The notes beneath the pieces were generated by a model, which saw only the letters and a list, made by a program, of their open reading frames with translations, did not search any database and was not told the DNA's origin. From positions 62,001 to 126,000 of the forward strand of contig NZ_CP051680.1 of the NCBI RefSeq assembly GCF_012849095.1: a DNA stretch of 64,000 nt, given 5' to 3'. The stretch's first letter is position 1; each line of letters begins with the position of its first letter. Made by a program: the position numbers and the translations under genes. The DNA comes from Cohnella herbarum. GTDB lineage: Bacteria > Bacillota > Bacilli > Paenibacillales > Paenibacillaceae. Below, one piece after another: positions 1 through 8,783 of the stretch.

Positions 1-1
1 G

Positions 2-1516
2 GCTCTTTGCAGCAGCAATCCCCAGCATGTACTCGTATACGGGCCGCCGGGAGTCGGCAAAACCGCCGCCGCGCGGGTGATCTTGGAGGAAGCGAAAAAA
101 AATAAGCTTTCTCCGTTTCGTCTGGACGCCAAGTTTACGGAAATCGACGCGACGACGGCCAGATTCGATGAACGAGGCATCGCCGATCCGTTAATCGGCT
201 CCGTTCACGATCCGATCTATCAAGGCGCGGGGGCGATGGGAGTCGCCGGGATTCCGCAACCTAAGCCGGGAGCCGTAACGAAAGCGCACGGAGGAATTTT
301 ATTTATCGACGAGATCGGAGAACTGCATCCGATTCAGTTGAACAAGTTGCTGAAAGTGCTCGAGGACCGTAAGGTGTATTTGGAAAGCGCGTATTATCAT
401 GCGGAAGATACGAATATTCCGATGTACATTCACGATATTTTCCAGAATGGGCTGCCAGCGGACTTCCGGCTCGTCGGCGCGACGACAAGGTCGCCTGGCG
501 AGCTTCCTCCGGCGTTGCGAAGCCGGTGCATGGAAGTGTATTTTCGTCCGCTGCTGCCCGAAGAGATCGCGCAAATCGCCGAGAACGCCATCCACAAGAT
601 CGGCTTTTCGCCCCGTCAGGACGCGCTGGACGTCGTCAAGCGTTATGCGACGAACGGACGCGAGGCAGTCAATATTATTCAATTGGCGGCAGGATTGGCG
701 CTTTCGGAAAATCGGGATGAATTATCAGCGGCCGACGTCGAATGGGTAGTCAATAGCAGCCAGCTTCCTCCGCGTCCGGACCGGAAAATACCGACCAAAC
801 CGCAAGTCGGTTTCGTGAACGGATTGGCGGTTTACGGGCCGAGCATGGGGGCGTTGCTCGAGATCGAAGTGACGGCGATTCCCGCTTTGCCAGGCAAAGG
901 TCAATGGAACATTACGGGCGTCGTGGAGGAAGAAGAATTGGGCGGCGGACAAAGAACGTTACGTCGCAAGAGCATGGCCAAAGGCTCGCTAGATAACGTG
1001 CTGACCGTGCTCAGGCGCAATGGCTTCCAGCCGGAGAACTTCGATCTGCACATTAACTTCCCGGGAGGAACGCCGGTAGACGGTCCTTCCGCAGGCGTTG
1101 CGATGGCGGTTGCGATCGCGTCCGCTATGACGAAGCAACCTATCGACAACAAGATCGCCATGACGGGCGAGGTTAGCATTCACGGTGCGGTTAAGCCGGT
1201 AGGAGGTGTCGTCGCCAAAGTCGAAGCCGCGTTTCAATCCGGGGCCGATACGGTTATTATCCCTAAGGAAAACTGGCAGGCGATCTTCGAAGGCCTTGAA
1301 GGCGTGCGGGTCATCCCGGTCGACCGGATGGAGGACGTTTTCCGCCACGTGTTCGGGGATCAGTTGGCTTGGGTGGAAACGAAGTGGCAACAGAGCGAGT
1401 TGCCCGTTGCGGCGGACGCATTCGCAGCCGCGCCCGCAGGTTCGGTATTGCATGCGGGGACCGCTCAGACCAAGCCTCCGGCGCTTGACGGAACACCTCG
1501 CCGGATCGAAGGGTAA
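2..1516 (+). CDS. lonB: ATP-dependent protease LonB, 5'-truncated by window edge
   Basis: Reading from base 2 gives an open frame whose first residues contain a Walker A motif (GPPGVGKT), so the N-terminus lies outside the window; 504 residues are present, and Bacillus LonB is about 550. The AAA+ part holds a Walker B-like FIDEIGEL and a sensor/arginine region ([11 protein letters not shown]). The C-terminal Lon protease domain shows the catalytic serine in DGPSAGVAM and the lysine in [11 protein letters not shown]. LonB is a membrane-associated, forespore-related Lon paralogue in Bacillus. LonA follows directly, the same tandem order as in B. subtilis. The last ~40 residues are low-complexity Ala/Pro. 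Identification is firm; timing of expression is inferred from the family. Confidence 0.95.
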   Translation, partial: ALCSSNPQHVLVYGPPGVGKTAAARVILEEAKKNKLSPFRLDAKFTEIDATTARFDERGIADPLIGSVHDPIYQGAGAMGVAGIPQPKPGAVTKAHGGILFIDEIGELHPIQLNKLLKVLEDRKVYLESAYYHAEDTNIPMYIHDIFQNGLPADFRLVGATTRSPGELPPALRSRCMEVYFRPLLPEEIAQIAENAIHKIGFSPRQDALDVVKRYATNGREAVNIIQLAAGLALSENRDELSAADVEWVVNSSQLPPRPDRKIPTKPQVGFVNGLAVYGPSMGALLEIEVTAIPALPGKGQWNITGVVEEEELGGGQRTLRRKSMAKGSLDNVLTVLRRNGFQPENFDLHINFPGGTPVDGPSAGVAMAVAIASAMTKQPIDNKIAMTGEVSIHGAVKPVGGVVAKVEAAFQSGADTVIIPKENWQAIFEGLEGVRVIPVDRMEDVFRHVFGDQLAWVETKWQQSELPVAADAFAAAPAGSVLHAGTAQTKPPALDGTPRRIEG

Positions 1517-1531
1517 TGCACGACAATTTCG

Positions 1532-1561
1532 AGAGCCGCCGATTCCGGAGGCTCTTTTTTT
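1532..1561 (+). terminator. Rho-independent terminator after lonB
   Basis: AGAGCC at 1532-1537 pairs with GGCTCT at 1550-1555, extended inside by CC/GG pairs, and is followed by a run of T to 1561. It separates lonB from the lonA promoter. Confidence 0.85.
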
Positions 1562-1588
1562 GCGGCGAGCGAATACATTTGATACAAT
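1560..1588 (+). promoter_or_regulatory. Probable sigma-A promoter of lonA
   Basis: TTGCGG (1560-1565), a 17-base spacer and TACAAT (1583-1588) preceded by TG one base upstream (extended -10). I see no CtsR or CIRCE operator here, so heat control, if present, is not visible. Confidence 0.6.
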
Positions 1589-1634
1589 GACTGAAGTGTT
1601 TGAAATCGTTCCAATACTGCGAGGTGCGTCAATT

Positions 1635-4079
1635 ATGGGTTCGAGCAAACAAAAGAGTCGTTCCATTCCCCTGCTACCCTTAAGAGGGCTACTCGTGTAT
1701 CCCAGCATGGTGCTTCATTTGGATGTAGGCCGGGAGAAATCCGTTAAAGCTTTGGAGCAATGCATGATCGACGACCATATGATCTTGCTATGCTCGCAAT
1801 CGGAGATCAATATCGAGGAACCGACGCAGGAAGATATCTATCAAGTCGGAACCATCGCCAAAGTGCGCCAAATGTTGAAGCTTCCCAACGGAACGATCCG
1901 GGTTCTGGTGGAAGGCGTCAACCGGGCGGAGATCGAACAATATTTACCTAACGACGAATTCTACGAGGTGCTGGCCCACGAGCTTCATGAGGGCCAAACG
2001 AACGATTCCGAGTTAGATGCGCTTATGCGCGCCGTTCTAAGCCAGTTCGAGCATTATATCAACCTATCCAAGAAGGTGACTCCGGAGACGCTTGCCGCCG
2101 TGTCCGATATCGATCAGCCGGGGAGATTGGCCGACGTGATCACGAGTCATCTGTCGCTCAAAATAAAAGATAAGCAGGATATTCTCGAAACCGTCGAGGT
2201 TCGTCCCCGTCTCGAGAAGCTGCTCGACTTCCTGAACAACGAGCGGGAAGTGCTGGAACTGGAACGCAAGATCAGCCAGCGTGTCAAGAAGCAAATGGAG
2301 AAGACGCAGAAGGAATATTATCTTCGCGAGCAGATGAAGGCGATCCAGAAGGAGCTCGGTGAGAAGGAAGGCCGCGCAGGCGAGGTGGAAGAACTCAGAG
2401 CGCAGATGACCGAAGCCGAGCTTCCGGAGAAAATCGCGGCCAAGGTCGAGAAGGAAATCGACCGTCTGGAGAAGATGCCGGCATCTTCCGCCGAAGGCGC
2501 GGTTATCCGCAACTACGTCGAATGGTTGTTGGCGTTGCCTTGGACGAAGATGACGGAAGACGATCTGGACATCTTGAACGCGGAGAAAATCTTGAACGAC
2601 GAGCATTACGGATTAGAGAAGCCGAAAGAGCGCGTGTTGGAGTATTTGGCCGTGCAGAAGCTCGTCAAGAAGCTGAAAGGACCGATTCTTTGTCTAGTCG
2701 GCCCTCCCGGCGTCGGAAAAACTTCGTTGGCTAAATCGATCGCTAAGTCGCTCGGACGAGAATTCGTTCGAGTCTCTCTTGGCGGCGTCAGGGACGAAGC
2801 GGAAATTCGCGGTCATCGCCGGACTTACGTCGGCGCGATGCCGGGCCGTATTCTCCAGGGAATGCGCAATGCCGGTTCGGCGAATCCCGTGTTCCTGTTG
2901 GACGAGATCGACAAGATGGCGATGGATTTCCGCGGAGATCCGTCCTCGGCGTTGCTCGAGGTTCTCGATCCCGAGCAGAATACGACGTTCAGCGACCATT
3001 ACGTCGAGATGCCTTTCGATCTTTCCAACGTTATGTTCGTGACGACGGCTAACGTCGTTCATAATATCCCGAGACCGTTGCTCGACCGGATGGAACTGTT
3101 GCAAGTTCCCGGTTATACGGAGCTTGAGAAGCTGCAAATCGCCGAGCGCCATCTTCTGCCGAAGCAGAAGCGCAATCACGGGCTGGAGGAAGATCAGCTC
3201 GAGCTGAATACCGACGCCCTAATGGCGCTTATCCGTCATTACACGAGGGAGTCCGGCGTGCGGAACATGGAGCAGCAATTGGCTTCGATCTGCCGGAAAG
3301 CGGCGAAGGCGATCGTCGCGAACGCCGAAGCCGCTCCGTTCGTCGTCGATGAAGAGAAGCTTAAGGAACTGCTCGGACCGCCGCGGTTCCGCTACGGAAT
3401 GGCGGAGCAAGAAGACCAGATCGGCGCCGTAACCGGACTCGCTTGGACGGAAGTCGGCGGAGATACTCTCGTGATCGAAGTCACGGTCATGCCGGGAAGC
3501 GGAAAGCTGACGTTAACGGGCCAACTGGGCGACGTGATGAAGGAATCGGCCCAAGCCGCGTTCAGTTATACGCGCAGCCGGGTGAAAGAGCTGGGCATCG
3601 ATCCGCAATTCCACGAGAAGAACGACATTCACGTTCATATTCCCGAAGGAGCGATTCCCAAAGACGGTCCTTCGGCGGGCATCACTCTCGCCACGGCGCT
3701 TATCTCGGCCTTGACGAACCGCAAAGTATCGCGCGAAGTCGCCATGACCGGAGAGATCACGCTGCGCGGTCGGGTGCTTCCGATCGGCGGATTGAAAGAG
3801 AAGTCGCTTGCGGCTCATCGCGCCGGAATTACGAAGGTGCTCATGCCTAAAGACAACGAGCGGGATTTGCGCGACATACCGGAAAGCGTACGGGAGAAAG
3901 TAACCTTCGTGCCGGTTGCCCATATGGACGAGGTACTGCTGCATGCCTTAACCGACCCATTCGCTCCGCTATCGACGGCGGAGGGACAAGAGGATGAAGG
4001 GTTGAAAGCGGGGGCTCCCACGATTCAACCCGCGGTAAACGAAGAGCGGGAGGATACTCCTCCTCTGGGCACGCACTGA
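1635..4079 (+). CDS. lon: ATP-dependent protease La (LonA)
   Basis: 814 residues, the usual LonA length. The N-terminal substrate-binding domain (residues 1-~200) and a long coiled-coil (~210-300) lead into AAA+ with Walker [10 protein letters not shown] (K362) and Walker [10 protein letters not shown], then the protease domain with catalytic Ser680 (KDGPSAGIT) and Lys723 ([10 protein letters not shown]). LonA is a cytosolic hexamer that degrades misfolded and regulatory proteins. ATG at 1635 is chosen because GAGGTG lies 8 bases upstream and the protein starts with the usual basic/LLPLRG N-terminus; the frame stays open upstream to 1206, but that part overlaps lonB and is not Lon-like. ysxC follows 42 bases later, a typical Firmicute pairing. 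Confidence 0.97.
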   Translation: MGSSKQKSRSIPLLPLRGLLVYPSMVLHLDVGREKSVKALEQCMIDDHMILLCSQSEINIEEPTQEDIYQVGTIAKVRQMLKLPNGTIRVLVEGVNRAEIEQYLPNDEFYEVLAHELHEGQTNDSELDALMRAVLSQFEHYINLSKKVTPETLAAVSDIDQPGRLADVITSHLSLKIKDKQDILETVEVRPRLEKLLDFLNNEREVLELERKISQRVKKQMEKTQKEYYLREQMKAIQKELGEKEGRAGEVEELRAQMTEAELPEKIAAKVEKEIDRLEKMPASSAEGAVIRNYVEWLLALPWTKMTEDDLDILNAEKILNDEHYGLEKPKERVLEYLAVQKLVKKLKGPILCLVGPPGVGKTSLAKSIAKSLGREFVRVSLGGVRDEAEIRGHRRTYVGAMPGRILQGMRNAGSANPVFLLDEIDKMAMDFRGDPSSALLEVLDPEQNTTFSDHYVEMPFDLSNVMFVTTANVVHNIPRPLLDRMELLQVPGYTELEKLQIAERHLLPKQKRNHGLEEDQLELNTDALMALIRHYTRESGVRNMEQQLASICRKAAKAIVANAEAAPFVVDEEKLKELLGPPRFRYGMAEQEDQIGAVTGLAWTEVGGDTLVIEVTVMPGSGKLTLTGQLGDVMKESAQAAFSYTRSRVKELGIDPQFHEKNDIHVHIPEGAIPKDGPSAGITLATALISALTNRKVSREVAMTGEITLRGRVLPIGGLKEKSLAAHRAGITKVLMPKDNERDLRDIPESVREKVTFVPVAHMDEVLLHALTDPFAPLSTAEGQEDEGLKAGAPTIQPAVNEEREDTPPLGTH

Positions 4080-4121
4080 CAAGAAGTACAGAAGGCACAT
4101 CGATAGGAGAACTTTCGTCAT

Positions 4122-4766
4122 ATGAAAATCAAGCAAACCGAATTTGTCATTAGCGCGGTCGGTCCGGCCCAATATCCGGAGGACGGACTGCCGGAAGTGG
4201 CTTTGGCCGGCCGCTCCAACGTAGGGAAGTCATCCCTGATCAATAAGATGCTGTTGCGCCGTAACTTAGCCAGAACGAGCCAACAGCCGGGCAAGACGCA
4301 AACGCTCAATTACTACAAAATCAACGGGGAATTATTCTTCGTTGATTTTCCCGGTTACGGATATGCAAGGGTATCCAAGTCCGAGCGCGAAGCCTGGGGT
4401 AAAATGATCGAACGGTATTTAAGAGGACGCGAGCCGCTGAAGCTGGTGCTTCAACTCGTCGACCTGCGGCATCCCCCTTCGGCGGAAGATCAACGGATGT
4501 ATGAATGGTTATCGCATTATGAGATTCCGATGACTGTCGTCGCCACCAAAGCGGACAAAGTGTCGCGTTCCCAGTGGCCGAAACACATGAAGATCATCCG
4601 CCAAAGCTTGGGAATGCCCGGTCACGTACCCTTGGTTTTGTTTTCCTCGGAAACGGGTCAAGGAAGAGACGAATTATGGAGCATGATCATGGAATCGGCA
4701 GGAATACCGCTTAATCCCCCCTCTGAACCCCCTAACATCGTGCAGGAAACAGAGGATAACGGGTAA
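4122..4766 (+). CDS. ysxC: Ribosome biogenesis GTPase YsxC/EngB
   Basis: 214 residues with the TRAFAC GTPase motifs in order: G1 [10 protein letters not shown]2 region [11 protein letters not shown]3 [11 protein letters not shown]4 ATKADK, G5 FSSETG. The family binds the 50S precursor late in assembly and is essential in B. subtilis. The gene lies directly behind lonA and is probably co-transcribed. The SD is AGGAG, 12 bases before the ATG at 4122. The C-terminal ~20 residues (Pro- and Glu-rich tail) extend beyond the core fold. Confidence 0.96.
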   Translation: MKIKQTEFVISAVGPAQYPEDGLPEVALAGRSNVGKSSLINKMLLRRNLARTSQQPGKTQTLNYYKINGELFFVDFPGYGYARVSKSEREAWGKMIERYLRGREPLKLVLQLVDLRHPPSAEDQRMYEWLSHYEIPMTVVATKADKVSRSQWPKHMKIIRQSLGMPGHVPLVLFSSETGQGRDELWSMIMESAGIPLNPPSEPPNIVQETEDNG

Positions 4767-4858
4767 AAAGTTGGCAGGATCGCGGGAGGAATCGATTTTT
4801 GCGCGTTTTTTCCCGGAAAATCACGTTCAGGCGAGAGGAAACGGCGTGAGAATTCGCG

Positions 4859-4864
4859 TATAAT
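4859..4864 (+). promoter_or_regulatory. -10 element upstream of the 4920 gene
   Basis: A perfect TATAAT in an AT-rich stretch 56 bases before the ATG. No good TTGACA-like -35 lies at the right distance, so the promoter is only partly supported. Confidence 0.4.
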
Positions 4865-4919
4865 ATAATTTAGTTATCGAGTAACACAATCGCTAGACAA
4901 TGGGAATTGAGGAGATTTT

Positions 4920-5510
4920 ATGGCTCGACGGGTAGCCACGGAGTATGTCAATGCCAGCCTGACACTGACGGAAGCCGAAATGCCAAGATTGATCTCGATG
5001 TGCGAGATTCAACAGCTTCGACTGCAAGTATTCGTAATGGATAACGGTAATCAAGAGGTTGTACTGGAAGAGGATGCCGGCGGAGAATCCATCCGCATGA
5101 CATTCGAACGAGCGAACGGGCAGTACCGTTGCGTACTGACGTGCCGAGTCGTTCAACCGAAACTGACCAACGCGCTGCGTAAGCTCGTTTCATCTTTCAA
5201 AGGCGACGCGGTCGTTAATCGGATTTACGAAGGTTTTACGATGATTTACCATTATATCCAAGGTCAAGTCGCAAGAATCGTGGAGAGCAACGGAGAACTT
5301 CTTAGAACGGTATTCGAGCATAGGGATACGTTAGGCCGATTGGAATCCCAGTTTAATTTATATTCGGTCGAGGAAGAAATCAACCGTTTGCGCGGTTCGG
5401 TAAACGAGTTACTGGACATCCGCAACCAGACGAAGGAAAAAGAACTTATCGACGAAATCGACCAAAGATTGAAATACCATAGCCGCATGTTATTTTCGCT
5501 GGAAGCCTAA
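4920..5510 (+). CDS. Conserved hypothetical protein, 196 aa
   Basis: I do not recognise a named domain. Start supported by TGAGGAG, 8 bases before the ATG. The N-terminal half (1-~120) looks like a small mixed alpha/beta domain (acidic, with RMTFERANGQYRCVLTCRV). The C-terminal half (~130-190) is strongly helical and probably coiled-coil, rich in Glu/Leu/Arg. No signal peptide or membrane segment. Proteins of this kind have, as far as I recall, been labelled 'non-ribosomal peptide synthetase module' in Paenibacillus annotations; nothing here supports such a role (no carrier, adenylation or condensation motif). A single-gene unit with its own -10 and terminator, between ysxC and speD. Confidence 0.75.
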   Translation: MARRVATEYVNASLTLTEAEMPRLISMCEIQQLRLQVFVMDNGNQEVVLEEDAGGESIRMTFERANGQYRCVLTCRVVQPKLTNALRKLVSSFKGDAVVNRIYEGFTMIYHYIQGQVARIVESNGELLRTVFEHRDTLGRLESQFNLYSVEEEINRLRGSVNELLDIRNQTKEKELIDEIDQRLKYHSRMLFSLEA

Positions 5511-5540
5511 AGCGATTACGGATCATGCAAATGCAGGAGA

Positions 5541-5569
5541 AAGAGCCATCTCGATGGCTCTTTTCTTTT
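5541..5569 (+). terminator. Terminator after the 4920 gene
   Basis: AAGAGCCAT (5541-5549) pairs with ATGGCTCTT (5554-5562) around a 4-base loop, followed by TTTCTTTT. Confidence 0.9.
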
Positions 5570-5750
5570 GGACGCGTACCGACGTCCCGTGGACGACGAA
5601 GCTATTTTTAATTGGAGGATGAGGCACTTATCGCTGTGCGTTCGCATAATTTAGGACGTGAAAGCCGCACTCTCCCGCTATAACGTAAGAACGGAGAAAA
5701 CCTAGACGGGGCGCGGAAAATTTGGATTTTTTAACCTACGAAAAAAACTA

Positions 5751-5779
5751 TTGCATTTACCCCGGATAGATGTTATTTT
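5751..5779 (+). promoter_or_regulatory. Candidate promoter of the speD leader
   Basis: TTGCAT (5751-5756), 17-base spacer, TATTTT (5774-5779). It would start transcription near 5786, giving a leader of about 138 nt before speD. A better -35 match, TTGACA, occurs at 5788-5793 but has no -10 at the right distance. Confidence 0.45.
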
Positions 5780-5804
5780 TAGATTCGTTGACAACTCAAT
5801 ACAA

Positions 5805-5914
5805 TAGGAACCAGGATTCACTCAAGGAATGCGGTGAGAGCAAATTCCCTCCAAGTGAATGACGTAGGTCCTAGCGGATGAAATCAGTTACACATTTTAT
5901 TCCTAGGAAGGGGG
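5805..5914 (+). ncRNA. Candidate structured cis-regulatory leader of speD
   Basis: Three nested helices can be drawn: P1 TAGGAACC 5805-5812 with GGTCCTA 5867-5873 (one bulged A); P2 ATTCACT 5816-5822 with AGTGAAT 5854-5860 (7 perfect pairs); P3 GGAAT 5826-5830 with ATTCC 5844-5848, closing a 13-nt purine-rich loop. The 3' strand of P1 (TCCTAG, 5869-5874) can alternatively pair with CTAGGA at 5903-5908, which abuts the speD Shine-Dalgarno (AAGGGGG, 5908-5914). The two pairings are mutually exclusive, as in translational riboswitches. I do not recognise the motif as a known family; ligand unknown. Confidence 0.5.
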
Positions 5915-5923
5915 AACCGAAAG

Positions 5924-6325
5924 ATGGAATATTCGACTTTCGGACGGCACGTTGCGGTTGATACATGGGGAGGAAACATTGATTTACTGAACAGTGCGGA
6001 ACTTCTCCAATCGCACATGGTGGAAGCGGCCGAAGCATGCGGCGCGACCGTGCTCTCGGTTCAAGCGAAACAATTCGAACCGCAAGGAGCAACGGTATTG
6101 GTCTTGCTATCGGAGAGTCACATCTCCATTCACACGTACCCTGAGAAAGGTTTTGCCGCGATAGACTGTTATACTTGTGGCGAAACGGTGGATCCTCAAG
6201 CGGCAATCGATTATCTTGTCGACGTTCTGAAACCGGAAAAAACATACGCGAAGAAATTGATCCGCGGACTCGGTGAGTTGCAAGTGGAAGAACCGATGAT
6301 GAAGCAGGTCGAATTCGTTAAATAA
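5924..6325 (+). CDS. speD: S-adenosylmethionine decarboxylase proenzyme (prokaryotic class)
   Basis: 133 residues, typical of the short bacterial class (B. subtilis SpeD/SpeH). It makes decarboxylated SAM, the aminopropyl donor for spermidine. The self-cleavage site is Glu64-Ser65 within LSESHISIHTYPEKG, leaving a pyruvoyl group on Ser65. His70 and Cys85 (DCYTCG) match the processing and catalytic residues of the family. SD AAGGGGG lies 9 bases before the ATG. No spermidine synthase is adjacent. The gene is preceded by a structured leader and followed by a terminator, so it is monocistronic. Confidence 0.97.
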   Translation: MEYSTFGRHVAVDTWGGNIDLLNSAELLQSHMVEAAEACGATVLSVQAKQFEPQGATVLVLLSESHISIHTYPEKGFAAIDCYTCGETVDPQAAIDYLVDVLKPEKTYAKKLIRGLGELQVEEPMMKQVEFVK

Positions 6326-6337
6326 GGATCGGCAATG

Positions 6338-6369
6338 AAGCCATGAGGGATTAACTCATGGCTTTTTTT
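6338..6369 (+). terminator. Terminator after speD
   Basis: AAGCCATGAG (6338-6347) pairs with CTCATGGCTT (6355-6364), followed by T residues. Confidence 0.92.
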
Positions 6370-6387
6370 ATTTCCGGGAGCGAGCGC

Positions 6388-7335
6388 CTACCGGACAGTC
6401 TCGTCGATGTTAATGGCTTCGGGAACTTGCAGCGCTTCCCGCTTTTCGATATACAAGTTATCGGTGAAACCGTATATGGTTTTCAATTCGTCAAGGAACG
6501 TCCGGGCCTCGGCCTCGGTACCATAGTAACCGGCCTCCACGAAGAAGGTGCCTTGCCTATCCTTCAACGTGCGAACTCCTTCTATACCCAGCAGCGTTTC
6601 TTCGTAAATTCCTTGCGATTCTCCGAAAGGCGAAGAAGCGGTTCGAACGGAATATACGGGCGGCGGGCTTGTTTCGGATGTGTCCGGCTTGAGCGTTAGA
6701 ACGACTTGCGCGGGCTCTTTGAATTCTTTGACCTCGTACACGACGTTTTTCTTTAATGTAATATTAAAACGAACGAGCGAATCGTCGAGCGAAACGACGA
6801 GATAAGCGTCTTCGATCAGATCGCTTTTCAATAGGGCGGCCAAATCCTGCTCGGCCGTAAAGCGTCTAACTCCCCCAATGGCAAAAGTCATCGTATTCGG
6901 ATATTCGCTGTAACGGACGCTGAAAGAATTGACGTGTTGCTGGTTTTGATTATTTTGTTGGAAATGGATCGCGATATGCTCGAGGTCGTCTTTCTTTTGC
7001 AGCGAAATGACGTTGATGTCGGTGCTGTCCGTAATGACGCCGCCACCGGCGCTGCCTTGGTTAAACTGCAGTATACGCACCAATTTGCCTAGCCCGGGAA
7101 CGTCTTCCAAGCTGCTTGCGAGAGCGGGCATCGTATTCACGCTGACGGCGAACAAAATGAACAAACCTGCCGCAGTAGCGGTAAAGCGTGTTACCCACCG
7201 GTTCGTTCGCTTCTGTCTTTGACGCTTGCGTTCATTGCGAGCCCGCTCGATAGCCGCTTCGGTTACGGCAGCAAGCTGTTCCGGAATGACGATTTCATCA
7301 TATGCTTTTTTTAACGGATCTAATTGCTTATTCAT
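6388..7335 (-). CDS. Membrane-anchored anti-sigma factor, DUF4179-like
   Basis: 315 residues. The cytoplasmic N-terminal segment (1-~45, with AAIERARNERKRQRQKR) is followed by one membrane helix (~50-68, FTATAAGLFILFAVSV) and a large extracytoplasmic domain that begins VNTMPALASSLEDVPGLGKLV, the signature I associate with DUF4179/RsiV-type anti-sigma proteins. It should bind the sigma factor encoded just upstream and release it on an envelope signal. The ATG at 7335 is preferred over an in-frame GTG at 7344 because GGAAGG sits 8 bases before it. It overlaps the sigma gene by 8 bases, implying translational coupling. The signal sensed is not evident. Confidence 0.8.
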   Translation of the reverse strand: MNKQLDPLKKAYDEIVIPEQLAAVTEAAIERARNERKRQRQKRTNRWVTRFTATAAGLFILFAVSVNTMPALASSLEDVPGLGKLVRILQFNQGSAGGGVITDSTDINVISLQKKDDLEHIAIHFQQNNQNQQHVNSFSVRYSEYPNTMTFAIGGVRRFTAEQDLAALLKSDLIEDAYLVVSLDDSLVRFNITLKKNVVYEVKEFKEPAQVVLTLKPDTSETSPPPVYSVRTASSPFGESQGIYEETLLGIEGVRTLKDRQGTFFVEAGYYGTEAEARTFLDELKTIYGFTDNLYIEKREALQVPEAINIDETVR

Positions 7336-7846
7336 CGTCTTCACCTTCCCTCAGATCGACGTTCAGCTTGGCTAAAGCCCGATAAACGGTGGATTTCACC
7401 GTGCTAAGCGGCCAATCGAGAATATCCGATATTTCTTTTAAGGGCAAATCTTCGAAGTATCTCAGAATGATAACCGTTTTCGATTTCTCGTCGAGACTAT
7501 CCATTGCTTGATGTAAATCGATATGTTGTTCCGTTTGCTCGGGAACGTACTCAGCTTCGATATCGCTGTCGATATATACCGTTTTTTTCGCTTTGCGAAT
7601 AAAATCAAGCGCGTAATTGACGGCGATCTTCGTTAGCCATGTGTTGAAATATTGCGGCTCCCGGACTTTATGAACGGATATCAAAGCGCGATACACCGTT
7701 TCCTGCACGATTTCCAGCGCGTCGTCCCGGTTCCGCACATAGGTGTAAGCGATACGGTACAGTCGATCTCGCTGGGTCGCCATAAGCTTGGAGAAGCTAT
7801 CGTCATCGCCGGCAATCGCTTTTTTCACCAATTCGGTTTCATTCAC
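7328..7846 (-). CDS. ECF-type RNA polymerase sigma factor, SigV-like
   Basis: 172 residues from the GTG at 7846 (AAGGAGGT 11 bases upstream); the frame runs open to 7879 but that would place the ribosome site inside the gene. Region 2 (~20-85) contains RLYRIAYTYVRNRDDALEIVQET and FNTWLTKIAVNYALDFIRK-type residues; region 4 (~115-165) contains an HTH-like LKEISDILDWPLSTVKSTVYRAL. It most resembles B. subtilis SigV by eye. Paired with the overlapping anti-sigma gene. Three 9-bp direct repeats lie just upstream. Confidence 0.9.
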   Translation of the reverse strand: MNETELVKKAIAGDDDSFSKLMATQRDRLYRIAYTYVRNRDDALEIVQETVYRALISVHKVREPQYFNTWLTKIAVNYALDFIRKAKKTVYIDSDIEAEYVPEQTEQHIDLHQAMDSLDEKSKTVIILRYFEDLPLKEISDILDWPLSTVKSTVYRALAKLNVDLREGEDDE

Positions 7847-7912
7847 AATCCCGCGCGACCTCCTTTTAAGTAGATACACCTCGTTTTAGGCTCTCCTGCA
7901 CAGCTTCGATCA

Positions 7913-7939
7913 TTCAGGTATTTCAGGTATTTCAGGTAA
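7913..7939. repeat. Three 9-bp direct repeats upstream of the ECF sigma gene
   Basis: TTCAGGTAT, TTCAGGTAT and TTCAGGTAA in direct succession (7913-7921, 7922-7930, 7931-7939). On the sigma gene's strand each reads as a TGAAAT/TGAATG-like element, loosely like an ECF -35. No matching -10 was found, so an operator or simple slippage repeat is equally possible. Confidence 0.5.
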
Positions 7940-7944
7940 CGCCT

Positions 7945-7976
7945 ACGAAGAAGAAAGCGGCGTTGCACAACGCCGC
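7945..7976 (-). terminator. Terminator of the Gmad2 protein gene (minus strand)
   Basis: GCGGCGTTG (7957-7965) pairs with CAACGCCGC (7968-7976). Read on the minus strand the hairpin is followed by TTTCTTCTTC. It separates the Gmad2 gene from the sigma operon. Confidence 0.85.
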
Positions 7977-7985
7977 CCAAGTCTC

Positions 7986-8783
7986 CTATGCAAGATCGAA
8001 CGTTAGTTTGTCGACAGCTTCGCCGCTCTCTTGATCTAAAGAGAACAACTCTAACGTAAGGGGCTGATCTCCGTTCAGCTTGGCCGTCGGAATGGTTATG
8101 GTTTGATTAACTTTCCCCCAGTCGGGTGCGCCGATCGAGGCCGTGCCGAAGCCCGTGGTAATTTCTTTTTCTCCTTGCTTTACGACGTAATTGTACGTAC
8201 CCTCGAACATCCGCGCCTCGCCCTTTATTGAATACTTAAGCGACGCCGGAGCAATCTTCATGTTGCGGAAAGACTCGTTTTCGGATTTGGCGCTGCTTGT
8301 CCCCAAAGTAAGCGGGATGTTGACTTTACGTACCTGCTTGCCGCTTTCCTGATCGATTTCATACAGTTCGATAGTGAGGGGATCATGTCCCGACAGCTTT
8401 TTTACCGGAACGGCAATTTTCTGGTTTACTTCGCCCCATTCAGGCCCCCCCATCGAAGCGGTTCCGAAGCCCGACGCGATGATTTTCCGGCCTTGTTTAA
8501 TGGCGTAGTTATAAGTTCCTTCGAACACTCTTGCTTCCCCTTGAAGGTCGAAGATCAGGGATTGCTTATATGCGGCAACGTTGCGGAATGAATCGTTGTT
8601 CGTTGCAATTCCGACGTTAAGGTTCGGTTTGGGAAGCTTGGCTTGGTGCTGAATTTCTTGCATGACGATTTGTTTGGCTTGCACGGTATTGCGGTCGGCG
8701 ATCGTCGTTGTCAGAAAACCGATAAGCGTAGATCCCGCTATGACCGATGCCGCGATTGTCCCGATTGCTAATGTTTTGTTCAT
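7986..8783 (-). CDS. Secreted or membrane-anchored protein with two Gmad2-like domains
   Basis: 265 residues from the ATG at 8783, supported by AAAGGAG 9 bases upstream; the frame stays open to 8912 without a ribosome site. An N-terminal hydrophobic helix (4-28) is a signal peptide or anchor. Two homologous ~95-residue units follow (~63-163 and ~171-265), each with NxSFRN, GEARxFEGTYNYxxKQG and GFGTAS, as in the Gmad2 immunoglobulin-like domain found on GerM and other spore or envelope proteins. Flanked by its own terminator. Function unknown; its position upstream of the sigma/anti-sigma pair suggests, but does not prove, an envelope stress link. Confidence 0.75.
   Translation of the reverse strand: MNKTLAIGTIAASVIAGSTLIGFLTTTIADRNTVQAKQIVMQEIQHQAKLPKPNLNVGIATNNDSFRNVAAYKQSLIFDLQGEARVFEGTYNYAIKQGRKIIASGFGTASMGGPEWGEVNQKIAVPVKKLSGHDPLTIELYEIDQESGKQVRKVNIPLTLGTSSAKSENESFRNMKIAPASLKYSIKGEARMFEGTYNYVVKQGEKEITTGFGTASIGAPDWGKVNQTITIPTAKLNGDQPLTLELFSLDQESGEAVDKLTFDLA

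Noticed and set aside
1206..1634. Extension of LonA upstream to make a 957-residue protein
   Set aside because: The extra part is out of frame over lonB, includes the terminator, and is not Lon-like; ATG 1635 has a ribosome site.
2064..2606. Long antisense open frames inside lonA and many other genes
   Set aside because: Codon bias of GC-rich third positions produces these shadows; none has a ribosome site or recognisable motif.
4836..4854. Sigma-H promoter (AGGAAA ... GAATT) before the 4920 gene
   Set aside because: Spacing between the elements is too short for sigma-H.
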